Shown here in pieces: positions 54,705 through 64,000 of a stretch of 64,000 nucleotides of DNA; positions within the stretch are counted from its first letter, which is position 1; every line of letters starts with the position of its first letter. The stretch is taken from positions 9,574,876-9,638,875 of the forward strand of contig JAQFVV010000030.1 in assembly GCA_028023455.1 (NCBI GenBank), read 5' to 3'. The notes under the pieces are model-generated. The model was not told the origin of the DNA. It saw nothing but the letters and a program-made list of their open reading frames with translations, and ran no database searches. This DNA is from Epiperipatus broadwayi (lineage: Eukaryota; Onychophora; Udeonychophora; Euonychophora; Peripatidae). The translations under genes and the position numbers were made by a program.

Positions 54705-55740
54705 TATATATATTATATTAGTATAAAATGAATATAGTTTTATTTATCATGAGACTCCATGAATTTGGGCACACCAAAATCTAAAACAATACAAACTAGT
54801 ATATATCACATTTAATTTACTTAATGGCCCATCATATTTGGAAACAAAATCTGTAATGGTATAAATATGATTAATTTAGTAAATAGTTTATCATGTTAAG
54901 GCACCAAAATCTATATTGTTATAAATCAACTTAATTACCATAAACTAACTAAATAACTTATCCTGTTTGAATGTTAAGTATAACTTATTTCAAAATATAA
55001 CAACATGAAACTTATAAAATAATAGTTGAAGAATATAAATCATAGTTGAGCACTGGTTTATTTAATTTCAATAACCAATTAATATTTATTAAGACATTAG
55101 CTTAACTTGTATAACTAATGAAATGCAAACAAGAAAATTGCTAAAATAAGATCATAAATTATTAAGCTATATAGATGTTTGTTATCCTTAGCTAACTGAA
55201 TATTATTGTATTTATTATAAAATGTAACTATATAGACACTCTAACTTAATAGTACAATACAATATACTCAATGAATTAAAATAATCACAAGATTCACAAT
55301 TTTAAATAATAAAATAATAATTTGTTTACAATATATAAATAAATAATAATTTAATATTTATATGTATTGTTAAAATTCCTAACTTATATAACTGTAAATG
55401 ATGCAAAGGATAATACACTATTAACAAAAAAGGAAATATTTATATCATTACTAATAAATAATTAAAAAAAAAAAAAAAGCAAGTCTGTTTCAGTTTGTTT
55501 CCTAATCTTTTTACCACCAAAAATGAAAAGCTATTTATTTAAATACAATCAATATTTTACAAATATACATAATTATTTCTATTAAATAGGAATGGTTTAT
55601 TTACATTTCAATTATACCACTCTTCAAATCTAGATTAAATAATGAAACAAACAAAACATATTTTCAGAGCATTATATAATATTAAGGTTAAATTTTGATA
55701 AAACTATTTAAAATTTTATTTTAAATTTATCTATTTTTTC
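54705..55740. other. AT-rich DNA, no recognised feature
   Basis: 54750-54970 shows loose, diverged internal repetition (ctaaaacaatacaaa / ctgtaatggtataaa / ctatattgttataaatc, each followed by an aatttact-like string). No gene. Confidence 0.4.
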
Positions 55741-55741
55741 C

Positions 55742-56132
55742 TTCATCATCAACCATTTTCAATCCATTGTAAGATGAAGCTCTCTCCAAGTTCAATCCAT
55801 TGTACGATGAAGCTCTCTCCAAGTTCAATCCATCTTCTCTGTTCTCCACATCATCCCTGCACACTTTCTTATTTCATCCATCCATCTCACATGTGGTCTC
55901 TTTCTGAGTCTTTTACCATCTCTTGGAATCCCATTTAAGATTTCAATTGTCCATCTATTATCATCTTTTCTAGCAATATGTCCAGCCCAACTCCAGTCTT
56001 TTAATTTTTTCAATGAGACCAGCAACACATGTTTGTTTTCTTACCCATATATTGCATTTTCAATCTCTTCTTGTTACGCCTGCATCTCACCATACTTCTT
56101 TGAGTGGTCTGAAGTCTCTGTATTTCTCTAAG
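55742..56132 (-). pseudogene. 5'-truncated RTE LINE copy with a 3' duplication
   Basis: The reverse complement matches 45840-46200 of the full-length LINE. A 67-codon minus-strand frame (55825-56028) reads KKLKDWSWAGHIARKDDNRWTIEILNGIPRDGKRLRKRPHVRWMDEIRKCAG, the C-terminal tail of the RTE protein, and preserves sequence that the full-length copy has lost to frameshifts. A 39-bp segment (cattgtaagatgaagctctc) is tandemly duplicated at 55765-55830. Confidence 0.85.
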
Positions 56133-56159
56133 CAAACATATTCTAAACTAATTAAGTAT

Positions 56160-56470
56160 ATATATATTGAACCGGATTCGTATATGTGCATTCAAAACAC
56201 CGGTCTCTTAGGCAGAGAAGAACATACTCGGAGAGTATGTATGCCCAAACAATAGCTATTATATAACTAATGTTACATTTCCAGGACATAGCTTCTTCTC
56301 AGCTGTTGAGTTCAACACCATGTCCAAAGCACTTTTTTGTTTGTGTATAACCACATGTGCCAGCTGCTTTTTCTAAAAGAATACTAAAAGAATAGACAAT
56401 GCACTTTGAACAGTGGCCACTAACTCAACGCCTAAATCCACGACTAGCTCAGTTGTTTGTAATCACTAAT
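56160..56470 (-). other. GC-richer unassigned tract with a broken minus-strand frame
   Basis: The minus strand shows two adjoining open stretches in one frame separated by a single TAG: ELVVDLGVELVATVQSALSILLVFF and KKQLAHVVIHKQKSALDMVLNSTAEKKLCPGNVTLVI. The TAG also forms the end of an acceptor-like tract (gtattcttttag, near 56378). I do not recognise either peptide. It may be a decayed element or an exon lying downstream of the candidate first exon at 57025. Confidence 0.3.
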
Positions 56471-56474
56471 AGAT

Positions 56475-57000
56475 TATACTTAATTAGTGATTAAAAGACT
56501 TGATAAAAGAATTGTAAAAGGAGTTGATAAAAGAATTTGATAAAAGGAATTGATAAAAAGAATTGACCGACAAATAAAGTTTAATTTTAAAGATAATTTT
56601 TAACTAACATTTATTTACTAAATTTAAACATTTTATAATTCTACTAAAACACACGCATATTTTAAATTAACATTTCTAAATGGTTTAAATATTCCTATAG
56701 ATTTAATAACAGAACACTCTAATTTAACTAATAAATATTGATATAATGATCACGCACATATTAACTCATGTACACACATAATAATAATAAAGTATTACAT
56801 AGCATTTGGAATTTAATCACACATATCAATAGTTCATTTATGTATGATATAAAGTTCATATAATTAGACTCTTGAAAGATTTGTACAAATTAATGCAATG
56901 CAATGGCTATTACAGTATAAACGAAATAAGCAAATGTTTTACCTAGGCTTTTGTATGTAGATGTAGAATTTTGTTCTCTTTGGTGGCTGCTTTCGGTGAG
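56475..57000. other. AT-rich DNA, no recognised feature
   Basis: A short tandem near 56495-56560 (gataaaagaattg / gataaaaggaattg / gataaaaagaattg). Confidence 0.45.
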
Positions 57001-57024
57001 GATATTTCCATTATGAATGCTTAC

Positions 57025-57067
57025 CAGCCGACTGGGACTTTTCCTTGATGAGTTTCCTGATTTTCAT
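57025..57067 (-). CDS. Candidate first coding exon
   Basis: Minus strand: ATG at 57067, MKIRKLIKEKSQSA, then a strong donor G|GTAAGC at 57024-57025. It lies about 260 nt downstream of a TATA box on the same strand. Earlier ATGs in the leader are followed quickly by stops. The reading frame continues in phase into one frame of the 56378 acceptor (EKAAGTCGYTQTKKC...), but this join is speculative. It may instead belong to an LTR-type element. Confidence 0.25.
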
Positions 57068-57326
57068 GATTATTACTCTTGGAGACAATTAGATATTGAT
57101 GGAGATTTTCTAAGTTGTTACATTGACATTATTTCACGGGCAGATCCTGCTGTTTTCATCGGACTTTTTTAGGCTGTGGAGAGGCGTGAATTCCCAAAAT
57201 CTTCTCAACACTGCATTTTGTTTGTTAACTGACTCAATTAATTTCTGAACTGCACTACTCAATTACTTTGTGAACTGCACTCACTCAACTAATTTGTGAA
57301 CTGAACTACTGTCCAATAAAAAAAGT

Positions 57327-57337
57327 GTATTTATACC
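57327..57337 (-). promoter_or_regulatory. TATA box of a candidate minus-strand promoter
   Basis: GGTATAAATAC lies in a locally GC-richer context (gacaacacgtcgca just upstream). A transcript starting about 30 nt downstream would carry a leader with the repeated words cagttcac-aaa (three diverged copies, 57215-57305). Confidence 0.4.
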
Positions 57338-57399
57338 TGCGACGTGTTGTCTTTCTATCTCCGGAAAAGATCTGTTGTCGAAATTCCAGTGATAATCAT

Positions 57400-58370
57400 T
57401 TAATAAACGTGTTTTGAAAGATTGCTTAATTAGTAATAGCCATGCAAAAACATATTGTTTTATATTAATTAATATCTAATAGCCATTGCCGTGTTTTTTA
57501 ATGATAATCTTCTTTAACTTTCATTTATTTATAATAACATTTATTCTATTGTTGACAATCGCACATATATACGCACTTATATTAGTTTTAACATTATTTT
57601 TTCTTTAATTAAACTTGAATGAAAAGAGATTTGTATGTTTTAACTTTTTAAATTATATTTTTACGAATACTAATAAAAACTCTTTACTTCCTTTTATAAC
57701 CCTTAGTTTAATTTCTCTAACGAAACACCCCTCTCCCCTTCTGATTAATTGATTGTAGCTCTTATTTCAGAAATTAATGATAGAAAACTATTTGATTCTT
57801 ATCTTTTCTGAAAACAAGCTGCAATAAACTCAACATTTAATTTTATATTTCTCTTTTATAAAAGATTATTTTAATAATATAATTTTAGATAAAATTATAT
57901 GTACAATATCAATATTGGTACAATATATATATATATATAAACTAGATATAATAAAATATATGACCTGAATAATTACAAAGATCATTGCATATCCCTTAAT
58001 TAAATGAATTATTTATATAAATACATTTTATAATATACATAATAATAATAAAAATATGATGTAATGTTTATAATTAAAAAATCTTCTACTTCTTATACAG
58101 TTCGATGCCAAGAAAATCCATGATGCAAAATATATTTAAAGTTTGTATAAATTCTGAAGATGTATTTCACAATTATAATCTCATAAAATTATTGAAATAA
58201 ACATTCTTTAATAATATATCTGTAGTAAATCCTGGCAATATTAATATTTTCATCATTGTATAAAATAGGCAGTATGTATTCTTTTAAATAAATTGAATCT
58301 TTTTAGTAATCAAAATTATTATTCATTCTGTTCAATATTTACTTATTTATTTATGGCACCCAATATATAT
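57400..58370. other. AT-rich DNA, no recognised feature
   Basis: TA run near 57926. Nothing else recognised. Confidence 0.5.
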
Positions 58371-58465
58371 ATATAATAAATAAAGTTTGATATCTGTATT
58401 CGTTTCACAATATATGTAATATACAAATCAATATATATATCAAAATACAGTACAATTTATAAAAA

Positions 58466-58524
58466 TTATATTCTTTTAGAAGTACTTTCGACTATACACT
58501 TTGTAGTCTTTATCAACTATATAA
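58466..58524 (-). ncRNA. Variant hammerhead motif, PLE-1 type (left)
   Basis: TTGATAA, A, GACTA-loop-TAGTC (five Watson-Crick pairs), GAAA, AGTACT, helix I TAG/CTA plus TTATA/TATAA. Only C3-to-U and G8-to-A depart from the core consensus. Confidence 0.6.
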
Positions 58525-58539
58525 CGTTGTTATTCAACA

Positions 58540-58598
58540 TTATATAGTTGATAAAGACTACAAAGTGTATAGTCGAAAGTACTTCTAAAAGAATATAA
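58540..58598 (+). ncRNA. Variant hammerhead motif, PLE-1 type (right)
   Basis: Inverse twin of 58466-58524 with the same core and stems. Confidence 0.6.
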
Positions 58599-58640
58599 TT
58601 TATATAAATTGTACTGTATTTTGATATATATATTGATTTG

Positions 58641-58643
<3 letters not shown>

Positions 58644-58714
<71 letters not shown>
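58644..58714. repeat. (TA)n microsatellite
   Basis: About 34 TA units between two PLE palindromes. The isoleucine/tyrosine run in the 102-codon minus frame across it is an artefact. Confidence 0.9.
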
Positions 58715-58716
<2 letters not shown>

Positions 58717-58823
58717 TATTAATCAATGTCTGTATTCCAATTATAATAAAATATATATAATTATTCAAAACAATACAATAATTAATACAGTAAAACAATA
58801 TTTTAAAAAAACAAATATATACC

Positions 58824-58880
58824 AATTTAATAGAAGTACTTTCAACTATCTATGTAGTCGTTGTCAACTAGATTCAAATT
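58824..58880 (-). ncRNA. Variant hammerhead motif, PLE-3 type (left)
   Basis: Minus strand: AATTT-gaatc-TAG, TTGACAA, C, GACTA-cataga-TAGTT, GAAA, GTACT, T, CTA-tt-AAATT. Same layout as PLE-1 but with a different helix I outer stem (AATTT/AAATT) and shorter loop II; U3-A8 replaces C3-G8 here too. Confidence 0.55.
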
Positions 58881-58930
58881 GTATTAGAAAAAACCGTTAC
58901 AAATGTAAACAAAAAGTAATACGTCATACA

Positions 58931-59395
58931 TCAATTTTCCCACAATTCATTAATTTTTATATTGGTGGCCTGTCTGTTTATCAACTGTTGCTTTTCACTT
59001 TTTATTAACATAGCTTCTTTAATTTTGCGTTTATTATTATTTCTTTCAATACACAAAATCTTAACTTTATTAAAATCAAAATCAAAACCATAATTACATG
59101 TTACATTATGATCAAAAAATACTGATGGTGATACATCATCATTTCTAACATTCTCTTGTCTTGATTTTTGCACTCGTTTATATAACAACAAATGCTCCTT
59201 TGATCTTTTCTCCAATGTACTTTGAGATTCCCCAATATATGCCTTTCCACAAACACATAGCCATTTATATATTGCACAACTTTGATTTAAAATACTACAC
59301 CTATTTTTTGAATTATTTATTAATCTATTTAAATTAGGAGTAGTATAAAATGCAACTCGACATATATTTTTATATATCTGTTTTATAAATTTCAC
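58931..59395 (-). CDS. GIY-YIG endonuclease fragment of PLE-3 (left arm)
   Basis: The 154-codon frame is given here from KFIKQIYK; the frame stays open upstream to about 59510. It contains CAIYKWLCVCGKAYIGES, STLEKRSKEHLLLY, VFFDHNVTCNYGFDFDF, ERNNNKRKIKEAMLIKSEKQQLINRQATN and LWEN. It differs from the right arm at only two residues by eye (T/I after AFY, and T/A in RQAxN). It is a PLE C-terminal nuclease without its RT. Confidence 0.85.
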   Translation of the reverse strand: MKFIKQIYKNICRVAFYTTPNLNRLINNSKNRCSILNQSCAIYKWLCVCGKAYIGESQSTLEKRSKEHLLLYKRVQKSRQENVRNDDVSPSVFFDHNVTCNYGFDFDFNKVKILCIERNNNKRKIKEAMLIKSEKQQLINRQATNIKINELWEN

Positions 59396-59512
59396 TTGTT
59401 CATTACAAATAAATGGTATTGATATCCAAGTATATTTTATCTTATCAATATCTATAGCATCTAAAATATTTCTATTATTATTAAATTTAGTAACAATATT
59501 ATAAATTAATTT

Positions 59513-60124
59513 ATGGATTTGTTAAATGTTGGATATGATCATAAATTAATTTATAATATTGTTACTAAGTTTAATAATAATAGAAATATTTTAGATGCTA
59601 TAGATATTGATAAGATAAAATATACTTGGATATCAATACCATTTATTTGTAATGAACATGTGAAATTTATAAAACAGATATATAAAAATATATGTCGAGT
59701 TGCATTTTATATTACTCCTAATTTAAATAGATTAATAAATAATTCAAAAAATAGGTGTAGTATTTTAAATCAAAGTTGTGCAATATATAAATGGCTATGT
59801 GTTTGTGGAAAGGCATATATTGGGGAATCTCAAAGTACATTGGAGAAAAGATCAAAGGAGCATTTGTTGTTATATAAACGAGTGCAAAAATCAAGACAAG
59901 AGAATGTTAGAAATGATGATGTATCACCATCAGTATTTTTTGATCATAATGTAACATGTAATTATGGTTTTGATTTTGATTTTAATAAAGTTAAGATTTT
60001 GTGTATTGAAAGAAATAATAATAAACGCAAAATTAAAGAAGCTATGTTAATAAAAAGTGAAAAGCAACAGTTGATAAATAGACAGGCCGCCAATATAAAA
60101 ATTAATGAATTGTGGGAAAATTGA
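59513..60124 (+). CDS. GIY-YIG endonuclease fragment of PLE-3 (right arm)
   Basis: An intact 203-codon frame. Residues 35-80 (KYTWISIPFICNEHVKFIKQIYKNICRVAFYITPNLNRLI) match the linker between RT and nuclease in PLEs. The nuclease begins with AIY (90-92) and a C-x-C pair (96, 98), then YIG (102-104), Arg113 and EH (116-117). His145, KRKIKEA with the metal-binding-type Glu176, and Asn189 follow. The first about 34 residues come from the palindrome junction plus upstream PLE sequence, so the start Met is fortuitous. An intact frame implies a recent insertion. Confidence 0.85.
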   Translation: MDLLNVGYDHKLIYNIVTKFNNNRNILDAIDIDKIKYTWISIPFICNEHVKFIKQIYKNICRVAFYITPNLNRLINNSKNRCSILNQSCAIYKWLCVCGKAYIGESQSTLEKRSKEHLLLYKRVQKSRQENVRNDDVSPSVFFDHNVTCNYGFDFDFNKVKILCIERNNNKRKIKEAMLIKSEKQQLINRQAANIKINELWEN

Positions 60125-60174
60125 TGTATGACGTATTACTTTGTGTTTACATTTATAACGGTTTTTTCTAATAC

Positions 60175-60231
60175 AATTTGAATCTAGTTGACAATGACTA
60201 CATAGATAGTTGAAAGTACTTCTATTAAATT
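60175..60231 (+). ncRNA. Variant hammerhead motif, PLE-3 type (right)
   Basis: Inverse twin of 58824-58880, with T instead of C between the first box and stem II. Confidence 0.55.
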
Positions 60232-60309
60232 GGTATATATTTGTTTTTTTAAAATATTGTTTTACTGTATTAATTATTGTATTGTTTTGAATAATTATAT
60301 ATATATATA

Positions 60310-60760
60310 TATATATATATTAAAATTTCATGACATAGAGCATTGCATACTTTCCTCTAGTTTATTATATAATATTTCACACAATTTTATTTCAAGTTGT
60401 TACAGACTTCTGGAAAGCCCAATGTTTTTCGAAACCAATGTTTATTTTTATCTAGCCCTCCATCACTAGACTTCACATTTATTACTAAATTTTATGTATA
60501 ATATTTGAAGATTTGCTAATTAAAGACACAAAAATAAAAGAGAATTAAATTTCAAAACATGGACATTTTATATGATTTTTCTAATGAGAAAATAGTAATC
60601 TCACCAATCTGGACAATATAATTATAGACCCGTTCTCTTTACTATAAAGAGTCACCATTTCACTTAATAAAGAGTCCTTGAATACATCAGCATCCCCGAA
60701 CAAAATATTTTAATTTTAAACTTTTAAAATAAATATTTTAAAATAAAATACTGACACAAT
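60310..60760. other. AT-rich DNA, no recognised feature
   Basis: Nothing recognised. Confidence 0.5.
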
Positions 60761-60781
60761 GAATTTACAATTTTTTAAATC

Positions 60782-61091
60782 TTTTAAATACAGGCATTCT
60801 TCATATACCTGGAGCTTAATTGTAAATATAGGGAATTTGAACTCAGACTTTCAAGCATCCTTCAATTATCCACACTATCTCATACCACTAATACACATGT
60901 CCACATAGGGGATTTGAACTCAGACTTTCAAGCATCCTTCAACTATCCACACTATCTCATACCACTGATACACATGTCCATGTGTATCAGTGGTATGAGA
61001 TAGTGTGGATAGTTGAAGGATGTGCATCAATGGTATGAGATAGTGTGGATAGTTGAAGGATGCTTGAAAGTCTGAGTTCAAATCCCCTATA
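60782..61091. mobile_element. Family C palindromic element, tRNA-like part only
   Basis: Near-identical 18-bp flanks (TTTACAATTTTTTAAATC at 60764-60781, TTTACAATTTTTAAAATC at 61092-61109) enclose a palindrome centred near 60980. Each arm repeats the B-box segment partly twice (60835-60890 and 60905-60975 on the left; 60983-61020 and 61025-61085 on the right). The hammerhead is absent because both arms are truncated before it. The left outer end extends to the tail (aatacaggcattcttcatat). Confidence 0.75.
61025..61085 (+). promoter_or_regulatory. Best tRNA-like (pol III B-box) segment of family C
   Basis: AATGGTATGAGATAGTGTGG, then GAAGGATGCTTGAAAGTC, then TGAGTTCAAATCCCC. The last part is a good B box with a T-arm-like pair. 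The D-arm/A-box side is degenerate. It could be a tRNA-derived SINE body or an internal pol III promoter. Confidence 0.45.
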
Positions 61092-61111
61092 TTTACAATT
61101 TTTAAAATCAT

Positions 61112-61890
61112 TGCTTAAATAAAAATAAATGAATACTCTTATATATTTATTTATTTAACATAAAATATTATAGATTTTAATTAACAATTATAATGATTAT
61201 ATAAAATATTACATTTTAAGTGCATCTGATCTGAAATTATTGTAGCCATCCCAACAAAAACGTATGTATAACTGCACACATATACGATATAATAATTTAC
61301 TATTTGTTTATCTGTTTATGTGTTGATTTCTAAATGCATGTGTTAACATAAGATATGAATAAATAAAATATTAATAAAATAAATATATTCGTATGTATTT
61401 TAATTTATATAATCCTTTTATCACAAAGTACTAACTTAATTGCAACAGACTGCTTATTAAAAACAAATATTAAATTTTTAAAAAAAATATGACTATCATT
61501 ATTTTATGCTGTAGTCTCAATAATTCCATATCAATAATATACATCACTTGATCACTTCAAAACAATTGACAACAGATAAATCAATAATTTGTTTTAGGAA
61601 TACAATAATTCCAATTTTAAACCTAACCAAAGATGGTACAATATATGTACTTTAAAAGCTTTAGACAAATTTGGTCATCATAAATATCTGAAATCTATAG
61701 TTAGTATTGAATACTATATAAAATATTTTTCAAAAGGCATACATGTGCATATATGTAAAGAGAAAAAGAATGCACACCCTAATATGCATGTACTGTGTCC
61801 ACATATTTACAAATTAACAAAAATAATAAACAAAAAAATACATTACTGTAAAATTTTAAAGCCAAACATGGATGTGCACATATAAAAATA
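61112..61890. other. AT-rich DNA, no recognised feature
   Basis: Nothing recognised. Confidence 0.5.
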
Positions 61891-62519
61891 CAAATGAAAG
61901 CAGAAAGGAATTTGCTGTCAACTGAAAGAAAACCCTTTGATTCTCTTTCAAGCCTTAAAGGAAATGAGCAACTCTTTACTACCATTCATCCAATCAGCAT
62001 AATGAGTTTATTGCCTTTTTATACATGAGCTTAAGATCAAGAAAACACCATGGTCTTTCTTATCAATGGCCTGATAGTTTATAATTTAAATATTAGTTCA
62101 ATTTTCTTAGGACAGGGAGAATGGATGTGTGAATATTTTTTAGATATTTATAAACATGACAGATAAAACTAAATTATAACCATATTCTGAGAAATCAGTA
62201 AAGTCATCAGTCGTGATAGCTTGATGGTCAAAGGCAAAGATTACTAAGAATCCCCACAATTCAGCCTGCCGTTTGATGCTGATTTTTTTATTTATTATCC
62301 AAAGTTGCAGCTCATTTTCAAATGAAGGAAAATTATATGAATTTGAATAACTAATCGATATTAAATGAGATATCGCTAGATTTTGTGAAGTTAGAATAAG
62401 TGAAGAGACAGTTGACCTGAAAAGTGGACATGTACTTTACTACAAAAATACAATATTGGAAGTTTAAATGAAATAAAATTTAATTGTGAAAATTGACACT
62501 ATATTTGAGAGCAAGATTG

Positions 62520-62608
62520 GATTGGTGGCCTGGCAGTTGGCATGGCTGCTTTCTGGGCAGCTGGCCTGGATTTGCTTCCCGGTCAACACATTTGACATAT
62601 AAAAAAAA
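62520..62608 (+). mobile_element. tRNA-derived SINE nested in the LINE
   Basis: The head GATTGGTGGCCTGGCAGTTGGC ... CTGGCCTGGATTTGCTTCCCGGTCAACAC is followed by TTTGACATATAAAAAAAA. LINE sequence is interrupted exactly here: caagattgg before and caggattag after resemble each other and the LINE's own GGCAAGATTAGTT, a possible short TSD. The high-GC reading frames across it are artefacts. Confidence 0.8.
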
Positions 62609-63429
62609 GACAGGATTAGTTATTTCACTCAATGTTAAGATACCAAATACCAATAATTTAGGTTTATGCTCCAATAAGTTTTGTAAAAAAGTAAAGATTT
62701 TTTATTTAGATGTACAAAGTGCATTGGATCAAACCAAAAACATTTTGAAATTGTCATGAAAGTTTGCAATAACAAAATTAAAAAATATTTGAAAGATAAA
62801 AGTGCTGTGGGTAAATTTGGTTATAGTAATGAATGTGAGAGAGAATACAGACTTGTGGAATTTGTTGAAAAAAAGAAAGTTTGTTTATTATGAATTCTTT
62901 CTTTGAAAAAAAAAATGCTAAATGAAAATGGTCATGGAAATATCCAAATGAAAGTACATAAGAATTGCATTATATTTAACTATCAAAACATATCTATTTT
63001 AAAATTGCATGTTTTAATCAGACTCTATACCAGGAAGTGATTATCAATTAGTGATATGTAAAATACAGTATATGTTAATATAAAATTAGAAAAGATGAAA
63101 ACTATTAAAAAAGAATAGTATTGTTAGTTGCTATTCTCATCTTCCAATGAAATTAAAGAAGTTGAAAATTATTCTAAAATATTGACAGTCATTGACAATT
63201 GTTTAAATATAACATTTCAATAAGAAAATAACTAATACTCTATTAAGATCTGTAACCAAGATAGTTGGTATGAAAATGCAGAAATTCACATTAAATTTTT
63301 AATTAAGACAAGATAATTTATGAAGAAAAGAAAGAATACAAAAATATTTAAAAATAATCCATTAAGAAAAATATTTAGATTTCTGTAAAATGGTACAGGA
63401 AGAATTAATATTAATATAAATAAATATGC

Positions 63430-63525
63430 ATCACATGATCACATCCATTGATTACTCTGTTTAGCACAGGTGGCAATACTGTATGGAGAGTTTTGCTCTG
63501 TTTATAAATAAATATGTCTATGAAT
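63430..63525 (+). repeat. Family A fragment nested in the LINE
   Basis: catccattgattac, ggtggcaatactgtatggag and agttttg match the 1963-2193 element. The LINE resumes at ggcaagaaaagc (compare 44500). Confidence 0.6.
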
Positions 63526-63734
63526 GGGCAAGAAAAGCTTCAAAAATATAATACATCTTGATGTTGCAAGGAAAGTTGTTTCAGTAATAAGAAGAAAAGA
63601 TGGAACTATTAATAATAAAATGGATGAAATCATGAACAAGTTCTATAAAGAATTATATAGTAATAAGAATTTTAAAAAAGTAAATTTGCATAACTGTTTT
63701 CTAAAAAATATTTTTAATTTACTTATTTAAACAT

Positions 63735-63830
63735 TCAAGGCACATATGATATAGGTTAAAACCTGTCTCTAAATTATTTACATGTAATTCCTGCGTGCTT
63801 AATAAATAATTACAACTTTACAATAGTTTA
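63735..63830 (+). repeat. Dispersed repeat G, copy 2
   Basis: gatataggttaaaacctgtc and cgtgcttaataaataattac match 36560-36655. It truncates the LINE at about 63725. Confidence 0.6.
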
Positions 63831-64000
63831 TATATTTCCAGTATAAAAGTCGTAATATTAACTCATTGTAAGTCGCAAGATTTCCCAAAGGTTAATTTGT
63901 AGAGGAAATAGTGGACTTAAACAGTGAAGAGAACAACAGCTTCACACTCCCAAATCAAGATGCTTTAGATTGGCCTACATAAGTGGAAAGTTAGGTTAAA
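63831..64000. other. Unassigned window end
   Basis: 63890-64000 is less AT-rich (cagtgaagagaacaacagc, gattggcctac) and may be the start of another feature outside the window. Confidence 0.3.

Larger units (their letters stand above)
58376..58650. mobile_element. PLE-1-type terminal palindrome without coding sequence
   Basis: The left arm (58376-58526) is the same terminal sequence as 38700-38836. The right arm (58537-58650) is its inverse; they meet at about 58527-58536 (acgttgttattc). Both arms are truncated just upstream of the hammerhead motif. It is the shortest form of the inverted-pair layout and lies directly beside the larger PLE-3 palindrome. Confidence 0.75.
58754..60302. mobile_element. 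Penelope-like element inverted pair (PLE-3), near-perfect palindrome
   Basis: The left arm (about 58754-59515, minus) and right arm (about 59541-60302, plus) are each about 760 bp and almost identical; only scattered single-base differences are visible (for example tatatt against tataat in the reading frame). They are joined by about 25 nt. Each arm carries the linker plus GIY-YIG reading frame, a 3' segment and a hammerhead-like terminal motif. The RT domain is missing from both. Both copies are truncated at almost the same point, unlike PLE-1 and PLE-2. Confidence 0.9.
61895..63725 (+). pseudogene. Decayed RTE LINE with intact 5' region, interrupted by SINE and family A
   Basis: It starts with the LINE 5' UTR (gcagaaaggaatttgctgtc; compare 42921). 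It lacks about 75 bp of the UTR relative to the full copy, and then follows the endonuclease region (GHVLYY at about 62426-62445, FEKK...KWSWKYPNE near 62900-62960, SDYQLV near 63040). It ends in a region equivalent to 44650 (ELYSNK at 63650-63665). Many stops. A SINE (62520-62608) and a family A fragment (63430-63525) are nested inside; LINE sequence resumes after each. Confidence 0.85.

Noticed and set aside
55260-55330. Possible satellite from loose repetition around 54750-55330
   Set aside because: Similarity between the blocks is low and spacing irregular; AT-rich composition explains it.
58517-58825. 102-codon minus-strand frame rich in Ile/Tyr
   Set aside because: It is a translation of a (TA)n microsatellite.
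62480-62759. High-complexity frames MEHKPKLLV... and MTLYLRARL...
   Set aside because: They cross the GC-richer SINE nested in a LINE.
1-64000. CRISPR arrays, bacterial operons, rRNA genes
   Set aside because: No regularly spaced short repeats, no prokaryotic gene density, and no rRNA-like conserved blocks were seen.

Overview
This window is AT-rich, intron/intergenic-type DNA from a eukaryote, most likely an invertebrate animal. The animal call rests on its repeats: an RTE-clade LINE ending in a short GATGAT-type tail, tRNA-derived SINEs, Penelope-like elements (PLEs) with GIY-YIG endonuclease domains, ZBED-type hAT, mariner and pogo/Tigger-like DNA transposons, and a Ty3/Gypsy remnant. I cannot name the species. 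No complete host gene is visible. Two weak host candidates are one exon with a good splice acceptor at 3736-3968 (-) and a TATA box plus first-exon-like segment at 57025-57340 (-).

Layout. 1-350: end of a decayed non-LTR retroelement. 1.9-2.6 kb: small foldback repeats. 6.3-6.5 kb: palindrome with a PLE-type hammerhead relic. 8.2-8.5, 11.5-11.9 and 31.4-31.8 kb: one repeat family (B). 12.8-15.6 kb: decayed RTE LINE split by about 1.2 kb of unknown DNA. 16.5-17.4, 23.05-23.53, 32.2-32.5, 37.3-38.2, 47.5-48.1 and 60.8-61.1 kb: six loci of a palindromic family (C). 17.8-19.7 and 32.9-34.6 kb: two decayed hAT transposases. 19.85-21.37 kb: Gypsy pol remnant carrying a nested insertion. 27.7-28.7 and 54.4-54.7 kb: Tigger-like elements. 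35.8-36.2 kb: mariner remnant. 38.7-39.8, 53.2-53.8 and 58.4-60.3 kb: PLE palindromes. 42.9-46.2 kb: a full-length RTE LINE with a 10-bp target-site duplication (TSD). 61.9-63.7 kb: a second, decayed near-5'-complete LINE carrying SINE and foldback insertions.

The most striking system is a set of retroelement-like repeats that carry hammerhead ribozymes and are laid down as inverted (head-to-head) dimers. Family C has a near-consensus type I hammerhead (CTGATGA ... GAAA, stem II TGCT/AGCA, helix I ACCAA/TTGGT plus AATC/GATT). About 60 nt downstream on the same strand lies a tRNA-like B-box segment. Whole palindromes are flanked by single 12-18 bp direct repeats, so each inverted pair seems to have been inserted as one unit. 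The PLEs show the same architecture: constant outer 3' ends, variable 5'-truncated inner junctions, and a hammerhead-like motif in the terminal region. In the PLE motif the C3-G8 core pair is replaced by U3-A8. In several cases helix III is an exact palindrome (ATACGTAT, AGTACT, AGCGCT), which would favour a dimeric ribozyme. All alignments were made by eye; no search or folding program was run.
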